From an uncultured SAR86 cluster bacterium (GTDB lineage: Bacteria > Pseudomonadota > Gammaproteobacteria > Magnimaribacterales > D2472): a stretch of 64,000 nucleotides of DNA. Each line of letters begins with the position of its first letter. The stretch's first letter is position 1. Positions 23,737 through 34,558 of this stretch are shown piece after piece. The notes under the pieces are model-generated. The model searched no databases and was not told where the DNA came from. It worked only from the letters and a program-made list of their open reading frames with translations. The stretch spans positions 583,295-647,294 of the forward strand of contig CACKEY010000001.1 in NCBI GenBank assembly GCA_902599315.1, given 5' to 3'. The position numbers were made by a program, and so were the translations under genes.

Positions 23737-24429
23737 TTAGCTATCATTACAATCTTGAGCTAGCAAAAGATAATAATAGTCTCTAACTCTTTCAACAAAA
23801 TCAACAGTTTGTTGACCTCTAGAATAGTCTTCTGAATCCATCGAGGTTTTCAAATTTAATAAATAGCCCTCCAAATCTAGCCAAGTCACTTCAATAGGCT
23901 TTTTACCAATTGTGTTTATTGCATTTTTTATATTTGTGGTGCCCAAGTTATAGGAGGCTAATATGAATGCAATCTTGTCGCCCGAAGAAGTACCATAGCT
24001 ATTGTTAGATTTAAGATCTGCAATGTACTGAGCTCCTCCATGAATGCTTTGGATTGGATCTAATCGATTTGTAACGCCTACTGAGGCTGCAGTGGGGAGT
24101 GTTAGCATCATCATACCTTTCACTTGCGTTGCTGATCGTGCTTTTGGATTCCATTGAGATTCTTGAAAAGCTACTGCAGCAAGAAGCTCCCATTCAACGT
24201 CGAATTTTTCCGCTGCCTCATGAAAATCATCTTCATATTTTTGGAATCTTGATTGCTTTAATTCATCAAATTTCTTTTTTTCAAAATCACTAAGCCTTGA
24301 AAATGAATATAGTTTTTCATTAATAATATTGCAATAGACTGAAAGTGAAGTTTTCGAAGTATCTTTTGTGCAAGCATAAAAACCAAATAGAAGGATAAAA
24401 AAAATTGAGTTTTTTGTAAGGAATTTCAC
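23737..24429 (-). CDS. lytic transglycosylase, MltF-type catalytic domain only
   Basis: Lipoprotein-like N-terminus (FGFYAC), AVAFQESQWNPKA catalytic Glu, VKGMMMLTLPTAASVGV, SIHGGAQYI; divergent from purL as mltF often is. Confidence 0.85.
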   Translation of the reverse strand: MKFLTKNSIFFILLFGFYACTKDTSKTSLSVYCNIINEKLYSFSRLSDFEKKKFDELKQSRFQKYEDDFHEAAEKFDVEWELLAAVAFQESQWNPKARSATQVKGMMMLTLPTAASVGVTNRLDPIQSIHGGAQYIADLKSNNSYGTSSGDKIAFILASYNLGTTNIKNAINTIGKKPIEVTWLDLEGYLLNLKTSMDSEDYSRGQQTVDFVERVRDYYYLLLAQDCNDS

Positions 24430-24495
24430 TGTTTTTATTTTTTTAATTTTAAAGACCCTTATAATTAATTATTACAATATTTTACTAGAGAGCTG

Positions 24496-27400
24496 GTGTC
24501 AAAAAATCTTAATTTGCTGCTTCAAGGTCCCTCTAGTTTTTCGCCGTCAAAAATTGCGTCTCTCAATGACGACCTCAATTCAGCAAATGACTTTCCGATC
24601 AAAGCATTGAGTAGTTTTGAGTTCTATTCTGTAGATATAACTCAAGATTTTTCAGATTATGCAAAGTTATCAGAATTATTGAATTCAAAGAAACCTTCAA
24701 ATTTGCCCGATTTTTTTATTGGCCCAAGGTCTGGGACTATCAGCTCATGGGCATCTAAAACAAATGAAATTATTACAAATGTTGGCATTCTGGGAGTGCT
24801 AAGCATTGAAAAGTATTTAGGTTACTTTTTTGATAACAACATTTCTGCGGCTGATATGAACCTATCATATTTATTTGATCGTATGACTCAGCAAGTCTTT
24901 ATTAATGCAAAAGACATCGATTTAGTGAGCGCTGAACTAAAAAGGAAACCTTTAATAAATATTGATATTTCAAAATCGGCGAAAGATTCATTAAATAAAG
25001 CCAATCAAGATTTAGGATTGGCATTATCTGAGGAAGAAATTAATTACTTAGATCATTTTTACTCATCTGTACTTCGAAATCCTACGGATGCCGAGCTAAT
25101 GATGTTTGCTCAAGCTAATTCTGAACATTGCAGACACAAAATATTCAATGCTAGTTGGGTTATAGATTCTGTTTCTCAGGACGAATCCTTATTTGATCTG
25201 ATCAAAAAAACTAGCAAAGGGAGTAAACCTGATTTAATTTCAGCATACAAAGATAATGCCGCTGTTATTTCAGGTGCTGAAGTGATGACGCTTAACAGAA
25301 GCTTAAAAAATACTTATAGCTTTTCAATTGAAAAAATTAATTCTACTTTGAAGGTTGAAACTCATAATCATCCCACGGCCATTTCTCCATTTCCCGGAGC
25401 TGCAACTGGTTCTGGTGGAGAAATCAGAGACGAAGGTGCCACAGGCTCAGGGGCTAAGCCAAAAATGGGGCTAGTTGGCTTCAATGTTTCTAATCTAAGA
25501 TTAGAAGACTTTCCTCGTGAATGGGAAGGACCAGAACTTAAACCCTCAAGAATTGCATCTCCTTTACAAATTATGATTGAGGGACCAATAGGCGCTGCAG
25601 CTTTTAATAATGAATTTGGGAGACCAAGTACCATAGGTTATTTCAGAGTTTTTGAACAACCCTTTTTTGGGGGCCAATCATTTGGATACCACAAACCAAT
25701 TATGCTCGCTGGAGGGATTGGGGAAGTAAAAGATAGAAATAGTATTAAGAATCCAATAGAAGTTGATGACTTAGTTATTGTTTTGGGTGGCCCCTCAATG
25801 CTCATTGGTTTAGGAGGTGGTGCCGCATCATCTATGTCTTCTGGAGAAAGCGATGAAGATCTAGATTTTGCTTCTGTTCAAAGAGAAAATGCTGAAATGC
25901 AGAGAAGATGTCAGGAGGTCATTAATCAATGTGCATTTGAATCTCCAAACCTCATTGAATTTATTCATGATGTTGGAGCAGGTGGGTTATCAAATGCAAT
26001 TCCAGAATTAGCTAAAGATTGTAATCTAGGAGTCTACATAGATTTAAGCTTAATACCTGTTGCCGATCCAAGTCTTTCTCCTATGGAGGTTTGGTCAAAT
26101 GAATCGCAAGAGCGTTATGTTTTGGCAATAAAAAAATCTAACAGAGAAATTTTTAAAAATATATGTCGAAGAGAAAGATGCCCCGTTGCTTTTGTAGGCC
26201 ACACTACTTCATCAAATTCAGTAGAAGTTTTTGATCCTGAAAGAGATGAATTTCCAATAAATGTCCCCCTATCAATGCTTTTTGGTGACTTACCTATTTC
26301 CAACATGGTGGTTAGTCAGTCAGCTATAGACCAAAAAATTAATTCTATTAATCAAGACATAGATGTATCTGAGGCAATTCGAAGAGTTCTATCTCATCCG
26401 ACTGTGGCTTCAAAATCTTTTTTGATTACCATTGGTGATAGATCTGTTGGGGGCTTAGTTGCTCGAGATCAATTAGTGGGAAGATATCAAGTGCCTACTT
26501 CAAACTATGCTATGTCTTTTAAATCATTTCTTGGAAATGAAGGAGATGTTTTATCAATTGGCGAGAAACCAACTCTTGCAATTAAAAATCCTGCTGCATC
26601 TCTAAGGATGGCTTTAGCAGAAGCACTGATGAACTTAATCTCTGCTCCTGTGAAAGATTTAAACCTAGTCAGACTTTCTGCAAACTGGATGGCAGCGTGT
26701 GGTGATGAAGAAGAAAATTTTGCCCTCAGAACAGGAGTGGAAGCCTTATCAAGCATATGTATTGAATTGGGAATAGCTATTCCAGTAGGCAAAGATTCTT
26801 TGTCTATGAAGACAAAATGGAGCGAAGACAATAAAGAGCTTGAAGTAAAAAGTCCGTTATCAGGTGTTATTACTGCCATGGCTCCAATTGAGGACGTATC
26901 ATTGGCTGTTACGACTGAATTTTATGAAAATGGCTCAAAGGATTTATATCACTTATTTTTAAACAACCGATCTAGATTAGGCGGCTCTATTTTTGAAGAG
27001 GTTACCTCTTCAAGTATTCAAGAAGTTCCTGATATTGATGATGTTGAATCGCTTAAAAACTTATTTAATTCAATTCAAGAGCTAATTAATCGAGGTTGGA
27101 TAGTTGCATTGCATGATATTTCCGATGGTGGATTATTTACCACTGTTTCAGAATTAGCTTTTACTAATAAGATAGGTATAGAGATTCACATTCCAGAGAG
27201 TGTTCAAAATGAGGAAATGATGCAATATCTTTTTGCTGAAGAAACAGGTGCCGTTATTCAATTTCACAGTGATTTTGAGGACCAAGCATTAGAGTTTCTA
27301 AATCAAAAAAATCTTAATTATCAAAAGTGCGCTGTTCAAAGTTCTAATGCAAAAATCTTAATCATTCATGGTGGCGAGATTCAATTTTCTGATTCAGTAG

Positions 27401-28350
27401 TAAATTTAGAGAAAGTTTGGAGCGAAACTTCTTACTCAGTTAAATCTCTTAGAGATAACCCATCCTGTGCAAAAGAAGAATATGAATTGATTGAAAGGTT
27501 TGATGATCAAGGCTTGGTTGCTATAGATAATTTTCAATTTTCTGCTGAACTGCCAGCGATTAATAATAATTTAAAGCCCAAGGTAGCAATTCTTAGAGAG
27601 CAAGGAGTTAATGGTCAAAATGAAATGGCTGCAGCATTTTTATTAGCTGGGTTTGATGCCTTTGATGTCCATATGCAGGATCTTCTAGATAACCCAGACT
27701 TGCTTTCTCAATTTCAAGGTATAGCAGCTTGTGGTGGATTTTCTTATGGAGATGTTCTTGGAGCTGGTGGAGGCTGGTCTTCAAGTATAAGTTATAACAA
27801 AGTTGTTAGAGATGCATTCGAACATTTTTTTAATCGAACCGAAACTTTTACTTTTGGGGTTTGTAACGGTTGCCAGATGTTGTCTAATTTAAAAGATTTA
27901 ATTCCAGGTGCTGAAAATTGGCCCCAGTTTCTCTGGAATGATTCTGATCAGTTTGAAGCACGTTTATCTCAAGTTACCATTGCTAAATCAAAGTCAGTTT
28001 TGTTTGATGGCATGGCAGGATGGCAAATTCCTGTAGCTGTTGCGCATGGAGAGGGACGAGCCTCATTCAAAGAAGGAGCATTACAAAAACTTTCAGAGCG
28101 CAATCAAATTGCAGTTCAATTTACTGATAACCAAGGAGCTGTAGCATCTATATATCCATTGAATCCAAATGGATCACCGGAGGGCATCACTGGCTTAACT
28201 TCCCTAGATGGAAGAGCAACCATCATGATGCCTCATCCAGAAAGGGTTTTCAGATCACAACAATTATCTTGGAAATCATCAAATTGGAAGGAATATTCTC
28301 CTTGGATGCAAATCTTCTTAAATGCTTATAAATTTAGTCATGGATCATAG
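24496..28350 (+). CDS. purL: phosphoribosylformylglycinamidine synthase (GTG start)
   Basis: 1284 aa; FAQANSEHCRHKIFNA, ETHNHPTAISPFPGAATGSGGEIRDEGATG, FGVCNGCQML, MPHPERVFR. Confidence 0.98.
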   Translation: MSKNLNLLLQGPSSFSPSKIASLNDDLNSANDFPIKALSSFEFYSVDITQDFSDYAKLSELLNSKKPSNLPDFFIGPRSGTISSWASKTNEIITNVGILGVLSIEKYLGYFFDNNISAADMNLSYLFDRMTQQVFINAKDIDLVSAELKRKPLINIDISKSAKDSLNKANQDLGLALSEEEINYLDHFYSSVLRNPTDAELMMFAQANSEHCRHKIFNASWVIDSVSQDESLFDLIKKTSKGSKPDLISAYKDNAAVISGAEVMTLNRSLKNTYSFSIEKINSTLKVETHNHPTAISPFPGAATGSGGEIRDEGATGSGAKPKMGLVGFNVSNLRLEDFPREWEGPELKPSRIASPLQIMIEGPIGAAAFNNEFGRPSTIGYFRVFEQPFFGGQSFGYHKPIMLAGGIGEVKDRNSIKNPIEVDDLVIVLGGPSMLIGLGGGAASSMSSGESDEDLDFASVQRENAEMQRRCQEVINQCAFESPNLIEFIHDVGAGGLSNAIPELAKDCNLGVYIDLSLIPVADPSLSPMEVWSNESQERYVLAIKKSNREIFKNICRRERCPVAFVGHTTSSNSVEVFDPERDEFPINVPLSMLFGDLPISNMVVSQSAIDQKINSINQDIDVSEAIRRVLSHPTVASKSFLITIGDRSVGGLVARDQLVGRYQVPTSNYAMSFKSFLGNEGDVLSIGEKPTLAIKNPAASLRMALAEALMNLISAPVKDLNLVRLSANWMAACGDEEENFALRTGVEALSSICIELGIAIPVGKDSLSMKTKWSEDNKELEVKSPLSGVITAMAPIEDVSLAVTTEFYENGSKDLYHLFLNNRSRLGGSIFEEVTSSSIQEVPDIDDVESLKNLFNSIQELINRGWIVALHDISDGGLFTTVSELAFTNKIGIEIHIPESVQNEEMMQYLFAEETGAVIQFHSDFEDQALEFLNQKNLNYQKCAVQSSNAKILIIHGGEIQFSDSVVNLEKVWSETSYSVKSLRDNPSCAKEEYELIERFDDQGLVAIDNFQFSAELPAINNNLKPKVAILREQGVNGQNEMAAAFLLAGFDAFDVHMQDLLDNPDLLSQFQGIAACGGFSYGDVLGAGGGWSSSISYNKVVRDAFEHFFNRTETFTFGVCNGCQMLSNLKDLIPGAENWPQFLWNDSDQFEARLSQVTIAKSKSVLFDGMAGWQIPVAVAHGEGRASFKEGALQKLSERNQIAVQFTDNQGAVASIYPLNPNGSPEGITGLTSLDGRATIMMPHPERVFRSQQLSWKSSNWKEYSPWMQIFLNAYKFSHGS

Positions 28351-28358
28351 ATATCTTT

Positions 28359-28895
28359 TTACCAAAGCTTTAAAGCTTCTTCCCTAAAAGGAAACTCTCC
28401 TGAATTTACATCATCAAAATAATATTTTAATGTTTTAGTAACCGTTGGAAACGCGATTTCCTCCCAAGGGATTTCATCTTGTTTAAAAAGCTTAACTTCA
28501 GAGCTCTCTGAAGTAGGGCCAAATGTTTCATTGCCTAAATTAGCTAGATAAAAAAAGTGGACCTGACTAATATGAGTTAAACTGAATGCTGTATAAGGAG
28601 AAACAATTTTAGGTACAGCTTGGGTTTCTTCTTTGGTTTCTCTCAAAGCTCCTTCTTGAAGCGTTTCTGCATTCTCCATAAACCCTGCAGGCAATGTCCA
28701 TTTTCCAAAGCGTGGCTCAATGTTTCTTTTACATAAAAGAACTTCCTCATTTTTGATGCATACAGTGCCCACTATAAGATTGGGATTGGTATAAAAAATT
28801 GATCCGCAGTCAGGACAGACATATCGTTTTAGATTATCATCAGCAGGAATTTTAAATTCAATTTTATCGCTACCGCAATTTGAACAATATCTCAA
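28359..28895 (-). CDS. NUDIX hydrolase with N-terminal zinc ribbon
   Basis: CSNCG..CPDCGSIFYTNP; Nudix box GFMENAETLQEGALRETKEET. Confidence 0.93.
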   Translation of the reverse strand: MRYCSNCGSDKIEFKIPADDNLKRYVCPDCGSIFYTNPNLIVGTVCIKNEEVLLCKRNIEPRFGKWTLPAGFMENAETLQEGALRETKEETQAVPKIVSPYTAFSLTHISQVHFFYLANLGNETFGPTSESSEVKLFKQDEIPWEEIAFPTVTKTLKYYFDDVNSGEFPFREEALKLW

Positions 28896-28946
28896 AAGTG
28901 CTCCTTTCTTAGAGAATTAAATTTCGTAAGAAGTTAAACTTACATA

Positions 28947-29534
28947 ATGATCGAAAAACTAAAGTATAAACTAAATTCAAATAATTCCGAAAAGCCAAGC
29001 GGCAATCCACAAGCTTCAGTTTTGATAGCTATTTTAAATTATGGAAAATTTATTGAAGCTCCAGAATTAATTTATACCCAACGTTCAGGCAATCTATCTA
29101 CTCATTCTGGCGAGGTAAGTTTTCCTGGGGGTAAAGCAGATAAAACTGACTCGAACTTATATGAAACGGCTATGAGGGAATCCAATGAAGAAATAAACTT
29201 AAACGGTGAAGATATTACCAAATTAGGAAAATTAAACTACCTTATTTCTCGTCATAAAATAGAGGTTAATCCATTTGTAGCATCCATAGACAAACCTCAG
29301 TCGTTAAAGCCCAATGAAGAGATCCAAGATATTTTTACAGTCCCATTGAATTTTTTGCTAGATAAAGAAAATATCCAGAGGGAAGCGATTGAAAGACATG
29401 GGAGTATATGGCAGGTACCCACTTGGAGTATAAAAAATCAAAAGATTTGGGGTCTTACTGCAATGATTACAGTAAACTTTTTAAATGTATGTTTTGATGC
29501 GAACATAGAGATACTAGAAGGGGAATTGAAATGA
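28947..29534 (+). CDS. NUDIX hydrolase, CoA pyrophosphatase-like (NudL type)
   Basis: SGEVSFPGGKADKTDSNLYETAMRESNEEI. Confidence 0.9.
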   Translation: MIEKLKYKLNSNNSEKPSGNPQASVLIAILNYGKFIEAPELIYTQRSGNLSTHSGEVSFPGGKADKTDSNLYETAMRESNEEINLNGEDITKLGKLNYLISRHKIEVNPFVASIDKPQSLKPNEEIQDIFTVPLNFLLDKENIQREAIERHGSIWQVPTWSIKNQKIWGLTAMITVNFLNVCFDANIEILEGELK

Positions 29535-30046
29535 TTATAGATATTAATAACAAAAGCTTAACCACCGAGAATGATGACTTTTGGATAGCTCCAGATGCAA
29601 CTGTTATTGGAGATGTGCAAATGGCAAAAGATTCCAGTATTTGGTTCAATTGCACTTTAAGAGGCGATAACGAACCAATTATTATTGGTGAAGGAACTAA
29701 TATACAAGATAACTCAGTAATTCATACCGATCCGGGGTTTGTATGCAAAATTGGAAAGTTTGTTACCGTTGGTCATCAAGCAATGCTTCATGGCTGCGAA
29801 ATTGGAGATGGCACTCTTATCGGTATTGGTTCAGTAATTCTTAATGGTGCCAAAATTGGTAAAAATTGTATTATCGGAGCAAAGGCATTAGTTACAGAGG
29901 GGATGGAAGTTCCAGATGGGTCGATGGTATTAGGGGTTCCAGGCAAGGTTAAAAAAGAGCTTACTAAGGAGGAACAAGTTATTCCATCTCTGAATGCTCA
30001 TCATTACATTGAAAATTATAAAAGATACAAAGCTCAAATAGGTTAA
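29531..30046 (+). CDS. gamma-class carbonic anhydrase-like hexapeptide-repeat protein
   Basis: SIWFNCTLRGDNEPIIIGEGTNIQDNSVIHTDPG, TVGHQAMLHGCEIGDGTLIGIG. Confidence 0.93.
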   Translation: MIIDINNKSLTTENDDFWIAPDATVIGDVQMAKDSSIWFNCTLRGDNEPIIIGEGTNIQDNSVIHTDPGFVCKIGKFVTVGHQAMLHGCEIGDGTLIGIGSVILNGAKIGKNCIIGAKALVTEGMEVPDGSMVLGVPGKVKKELTKEEQVIPSLNAHHYIENYKRYKAQIG

Positions 30047-30051
30047 ATTTA

Positions 30052-30771
30052 ATGTCAGGAAAAATAGTAAATTATTATGATGACTCAACTGAGTGCATTG
30101 GTTTTTTATCTCTTCCTGAATCATCAAATCTCGTCCCACTAATTTTGGTAGCACATACATGGAAGGGCAGATCAGAATTTGAAGATCAAAAGGTAGTTGC
30201 ACTCAATGATTTAGGGTATGCAGCTTTGTCCATTGATATTTTTGGAGGCGGTGTGAATGGTCAAAGTATTGAAGAAAATCAAGCACTGATTGCGCCCTTT
30301 GTGAATGATAGACAGCTTTTTCGAAAGCGGCTTATAAGTGCAGTTGAATTTGGTAAAACAATTGAAGGTGTTGATTCTTCAAGAATTGGACTAATAGGAT
30401 TTTGCTTTGGCGGCCTTGCTGCCATAGAGCTTGCTCGTTCAGGATATGAGGTTGCAGGCTGTGTAAGTTTTCATGGACTTTTAAATCAATCTAGCGAGCC
30501 ATTTCAAAAGGTAAAATCTAAATTATTGGTTTTACATGGTGATAAAGATCCAATGGTTACCTCAGAGGAAGTATTAGCATTGCAAAACGAAATGACTGAA
30601 TCAGAAGCTGATTGGCAGTTTATCAGCTATGGCAATACTTATCATGCATTTACTAATCCAGCAGCTGACAATATTGAGATGGGCACAGTTTATAATCCAG
30701 AGAGTGATAAGCGATCTTGGATCGCAATGACTAATTTTATAGAGGAAGTTTTTCGAAATGCTAACGAGTGA
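30052..30771 (+). CDS. dienelactone hydrolase family protein
   Basis: IGLIGFCFGGLAAIELARSG nucleophile Cys, LVLHGDKDPMV, YHAFTNPAAD. Confidence 0.9.
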   Translation: MSGKIVNYYDDSTECIGFLSLPESSNLVPLILVAHTWKGRSEFEDQKVVALNDLGYAALSIDIFGGGVNGQSIEENQALIAPFVNDRQLFRKRLISAVEFGKTIEGVDSSRIGLIGFCFGGLAAIELARSGYEVAGCVSFHGLLNQSSEPFQKVKSKLLVLHGDKDPMVTSEEVLALQNEMTESEADWQFISYGNTYHAFTNPAADNIEMGTVYNPESDKRSWIAMTNFIEEVFRNANE

Positions 30772-33328
30772 ACTTAGATTTAAGTTTTTGGACTATTTCA
30801 AAAAAAATAGCCATGAAGTAGTTGACTCAAGTCCTCTTATTCCGGCAAATGATGAAACGTTGTTATTTACAAATGCTGGCATGGTTCAATTCAAAGACGT
30901 TTTTTTAGGCTCTGATAAGCGCTCCTATAAAAGAGCTACAACCACACAGCGTTGCATTAGGGCGGGTGGAAAACATAATGATTTAGAAAACGTTGGCTAT
31001 ACGTTAAGGCACCATACATTTTTTGAAATGTTAGGCAATTTTAGTTTTGGTGATTATTTTAAAGAAGAAGCAATTCAACTTGCCTGGAATTTTTTAACTA
31101 ATGAGTTGGGCATAAAAAAAGAAAAATTATGGATTTCTGTATTTAGGGACGATGATGAGGCAGCTGAAATATGGTCAGCGAAAATTGGCATTGATCCCGA
31201 AAGGATTGTGCGAATGGACGAAGAAGATAATTTTTGGTCTATGGGTGATACAGGTCCTTGTGGACCATGTTCAGAAATTTACTATGATCATGGCGATCAA
31301 TATGAGGGTACTCCACCTGGAACACCGGGCGATGAAGGAGACAGATTTGTAGAAATATGGAATCTTGTTTTCATGCAGTTTAATAGAGGAGCCGACGGTA
31401 AACTTACTCCCTTGCCAAAACCTTCTGTAGATACAGGCATGGGTTTAGAGAGAGTGGCTGCAGTAATGCAAGGTGTAAATTCAAACTATGAGACAGATCT
31501 ATTTCAAAATTTAATCAAAGCCTCTGAAAAAGCTATCAAATCACCTGGAGAGCCATCACATAAGGTGATAGCAGATCACATAAGGAGTATTAGTTTCTTA
31601 ATTTCTGATGGTATTTTGCCATCAAACGAGGGTCGCGGTTATGTGCTGCGAAGAATAATGCGACGGGCTATTAGGCATGGATATAAAATTGGAGCTAAGA
31701 AACCCTTCTTGTATAAATTGGTAAAAGCTTTAGTTATGGAGATGGGTGTTGCGTTTCCTATGTTAGTAGACAATCAAAAATCCATAGAGAAGATTGTTCA
31801 TGAAGAAGAAAAGAAATTTCTTGAAACTTTAGAAAAAGGCATTGAGATCTTAGAAAAGGAGATTAAGTCTATTGATTCAAATGTTATCCCCGGAGAAATT
31901 ATCTTTAAATTACATGATACATATGGTTTTCCATTCGATTTGACAGCAGACATTGCTCGAGAGCAAGATTTAGATTTAGATGAGGAGGGCTTTAATAGTT
32001 GCATGGATGAACAAATAAAAAATTCAAAATCAGCAAGCAAATTCAAGGGATTGCAATTAGATTTGTCCTCGATTAAAGAAACAAAGTTTTTAGGTTATGA
32101 AGAGTTGTGCGGAAAGGGGAAGGTTTTAGGAATATGGAGTGAATCCAATGCAATAGATAATGCATCAGATCAAAACGAGTACTTCATGGCAGTTGATAAA
32201 ACTCCTTTTTATGCAGAATCAGGCGGGCAAGTTGGAGATCAGGGAAGTTTTACTACTTCTGGAGGTCATGGAAGCGTTCAAGATTGTATAAAGCAAGGTA
32301 AGATTTTTCTCCACAGAATTAAAGTACAAGAGGGAGTCATCAAAAAAAATGACAAATTGGAATTATCAGTTGATGCAAGCAAAAGAAAGGCCGCTTCGGT
32401 CAATCATTCTGCCACTCACTTAATGCATGCGGCTTTGAAAGATGTTCTTGGTGATCATGTTCATCAAAAAGGCTCACTATTAGATTCTAATAAGCTACGA
32501 TTTGATTTTTCACATTCTAAGGCAGTTACCAAAGCTGAAATAAAGGAAATAGAATTAATTGTTAATCAACATATTCAAACTAACTCCGAGGTAACCACCA
32601 AAATAATGCAGCTTGATGACGCGCTTAAGATTGGAGCCGAAGCCATGTTTGGAGAAAAATATGAAGATGAGGTTCGGGTTGTTTATATTGGCGGCGAATT
32701 TTCTGTAGAACTTTGTGGTGGAACTCATGTAAGAAGAACCGGTGATATTGGAATGTTTTCGGTTACAAGTGAATCAAGCATTTCATCGGGAGTAAGACGT
32801 ATTGAAGCTTTGGCTGGACAAGGTGCTGTTCAATCAATGTTAGAAGCTCGTAATCATTTACAAGATCTGCAAGGAATGTTGAATGTCAAAGGTCCACAGA
32901 TTAGTTCTAAAGTTGCAGACTTAATTAAAGAAAATAAAGCTTTAAAAAAAGGCACCAAAACAAAAAAATCAGCTGCAATTGAGCTAAAAGAAACAATTCA
33001 TAAAATTAATAACTTTGATCTGGCTATTATTCAGGCAGATACACAAAATGTTCAAGATTTACGTAACATGGTTGATCAATCTAAAAAAGATCATACAAAT
33101 AAATGCGTTTTAATTTTCAGCCATCAAAAAACTAAAGTAGTTATGGTTTGCGGAGTTACGAAAGACATGCAAAATTCTTTGAGCGCTAATGATGTCATAA
33201 AATCAATTGCAAAATTATATAATGGTAAAGGCGGAGGCCGAAATGATTTTGCTCAAGGAGCAGGAGAGGCTGATAATTTTGAAGAATTTGTTAATTCTAT
33301 TCCTGATATCGTACAATCCATCGCTTAG
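30758..33328 (+). CDS. alaS: alanyl-tRNA synthetase
   Basis: LLFTNAGMVQFKDVFLG, CIRAGGKHNDLENVGYT, GDTGPCGPCSEIYYDHG, CGGTHVRRTGDIG. Confidence 0.98.
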   Translation: MLTSELRFKFLDYFKKNSHEVVDSSPLIPANDETLLFTNAGMVQFKDVFLGSDKRSYKRATTTQRCIRAGGKHNDLENVGYTLRHHTFFEMLGNFSFGDYFKEEAIQLAWNFLTNELGIKKEKLWISVFRDDDEAAEIWSAKIGIDPERIVRMDEEDNFWSMGDTGPCGPCSEIYYDHGDQYEGTPPGTPGDEGDRFVEIWNLVFMQFNRGADGKLTPLPKPSVDTGMGLERVAAVMQGVNSNYETDLFQNLIKASEKAIKSPGEPSHKVIADHIRSISFLISDGILPSNEGRGYVLRRIMRRAIRHGYKIGAKKPFLYKLVKALVMEMGVAFPMLVDNQKSIEKIVHEEEKKFLETLEKGIEILEKEIKSIDSNVIPGEIIFKLHDTYGFPFDLTADIAREQDLDLDEEGFNSCMDEQIKNSKSASKFKGLQLDLSSIKETKFLGYEELCGKGKVLGIWSESNAIDNASDQNEYFMAVDKTPFYAESGGQVGDQGSFTTSGGHGSVQDCIKQGKIFLHRIKVQEGVIKKNDKLELSVDASKRKAASVNHSATHLMHAALKDVLGDHVHQKGSLLDSNKLRFDFSHSKAVTKAEIKEIELIVNQHIQTNSEVTTKIMQLDDALKIGAEAMFGEKYEDEVRVVYIGGEFSVELCGGTHVRRTGDIGMFSVTSESSISSGVRRIEALAGQGAVQSMLEARNHLQDLQGMLNVKGPQISSKVADLIKENKALKKGTKTKKSAAIELKETIHKINNFDLAIIQADTQNVQDLRNMVDQSKKDHTNKCVLIFSHQKTKVVMVCGVTKDMQNSLSANDVIKSIAKLYNGKGGGRNDFAQGAGEADNFEEFVNSIPDIVQSIA

Positions 33329-33346
33329 TTTTTAAGCTTATTAAAC

Positions 33347-34558
33347 ATGGAAACGATTATATTAAAATTTGGTGGCACTTCTGTTGGTTCAACCGACAGA
33401 ATCTCTGCTGTTGCAAATATTATAAAAGCAGCCTGTGACGAGGCCTCACCTGTGGTCGTGGTCTCTGCAATGAGTGGAGAAACAAATCGATTAATTGAAC
33501 TAGCTAATTCCTTTGGTAATGAGCCAAATAAAAGAGAATTTGACGCCCTTGTTTCAACAGGTGAAAGGGTCAGCGCATCTTTGGTGGCCATTGCTTTAAA
33601 TCAATTAGGTTTAAAAGCAAAATCACTTTCAGCAGCACAAATTGGCATGAAAACGACTGCTAATTTTTCTCGTGCGAAGATAATAGATCTTGATAAAGAA
33701 GTTATTTTTAAAACTATTGAAGATGGATACATCCCAATTATTACAGGATTTCAAGGTATAACCAGTGATGGAGACACTACTACAATGGGACGCGGGGGCA
33801 GTGACACTACCGCAGTAGCAATAGCAGCATCAATTAAATCTAAACGTTGTGATATATATACAGATGTTGATGGAATATATACAACAGATCCAAGAATCGT
33901 GCCTAATGCAAAAAAACTGGATTCAATTAACATTGAGGAAATGTTGGAACTCTCAGGGCAGGGTGCTAAAGTTATGCAAATACGCGCAGTTGAATTTGCA
34001 AATAAATATAAAGTTTTAGTTAGAGTTTTATCAAGTTTTGAGCCAGGTTCAGGAACGCTTATCTTGCAGGAGGAAAACGCAATGGAAGATGCTGTTATTA
34101 CAGGTATAGCTTCTCAAAAAGATCAGACTAAATTTACTTTGCATGGAGTCGGTGATACTCCCGGAATTGCTTCAGGCATTTTAAGTCCAGTTAGTGATGC
34201 AGGTATTGAGGTGGACGTTATCGTCCAAAATGTTAGTGTTTCTGGGAAAACAGATTTCACTTTTACAGTGGGGACAGCTGATAGAGATGAAGTTGAATCA
34301 GTATTAAAAGAAAAGATGCAAGGCATATCCTATGATGAATTAATTATTAATGAAGCCATAGGTAAAGTCTCTTTAGTGGGAGTTGGAATGCGTTCACATG
34401 CCGGTATTGCAAGTACAGCTTTCAATGCTTTAGCAGATGCTGGTATTAATATTCAAATGATAAGCACTTCTGAAATTAAAATAACAATTGTTATAGCAGT
34501 TGATCAGCTGGATCAAGCGGTAAAAACTTTGCATGCTGCATTCAATTTAGGAGACTAA
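33347..34558 (+). CDS. lysC: aspartate kinase
   Basis: LKFGGTSVGSTDRI, GRGGSDTTAVAIA, two C-terminal ACT domains. Confidence 0.97.
   Translation: METIILKFGGTSVGSTDRISAVANIIKAACDEASPVVVVSAMSGETNRLIELANSFGNEPNKREFDALVSTGERVSASLVAIALNQLGLKAKSLSAAQIGMKTTANFSRAKIIDLDKEVIFKTIEDGYIPIITGFQGITSDGDTTTMGRGGSDTTAVAIAASIKSKRCDIYTDVDGIYTTDPRIVPNAKKLDSINIEEMLELSGQGAKVMQIRAVEFANKYKVLVRVLSSFEPGSGTLILQEENAMEDAVITGIASQKDQTKFTLHGVGDTPGIASGILSPVSDAGIEVDVIVQNVSVSGKTDFTFTVGTADRDEVESVLKEKMQGISYDELIINEAIGKVSLVGVGMRSHAGIASTAFNALADAGINIQMISTSEIKITIVIAVDQLDQAVKTLHAAFNLGD

Noticed and set aside
26505-26879. 124-aa minus-strand ORF in purL and similar short ORFs in alaS, lysC and the Pif1-like gene
   Set aside because: Shadow ORFs of well-supported genes.
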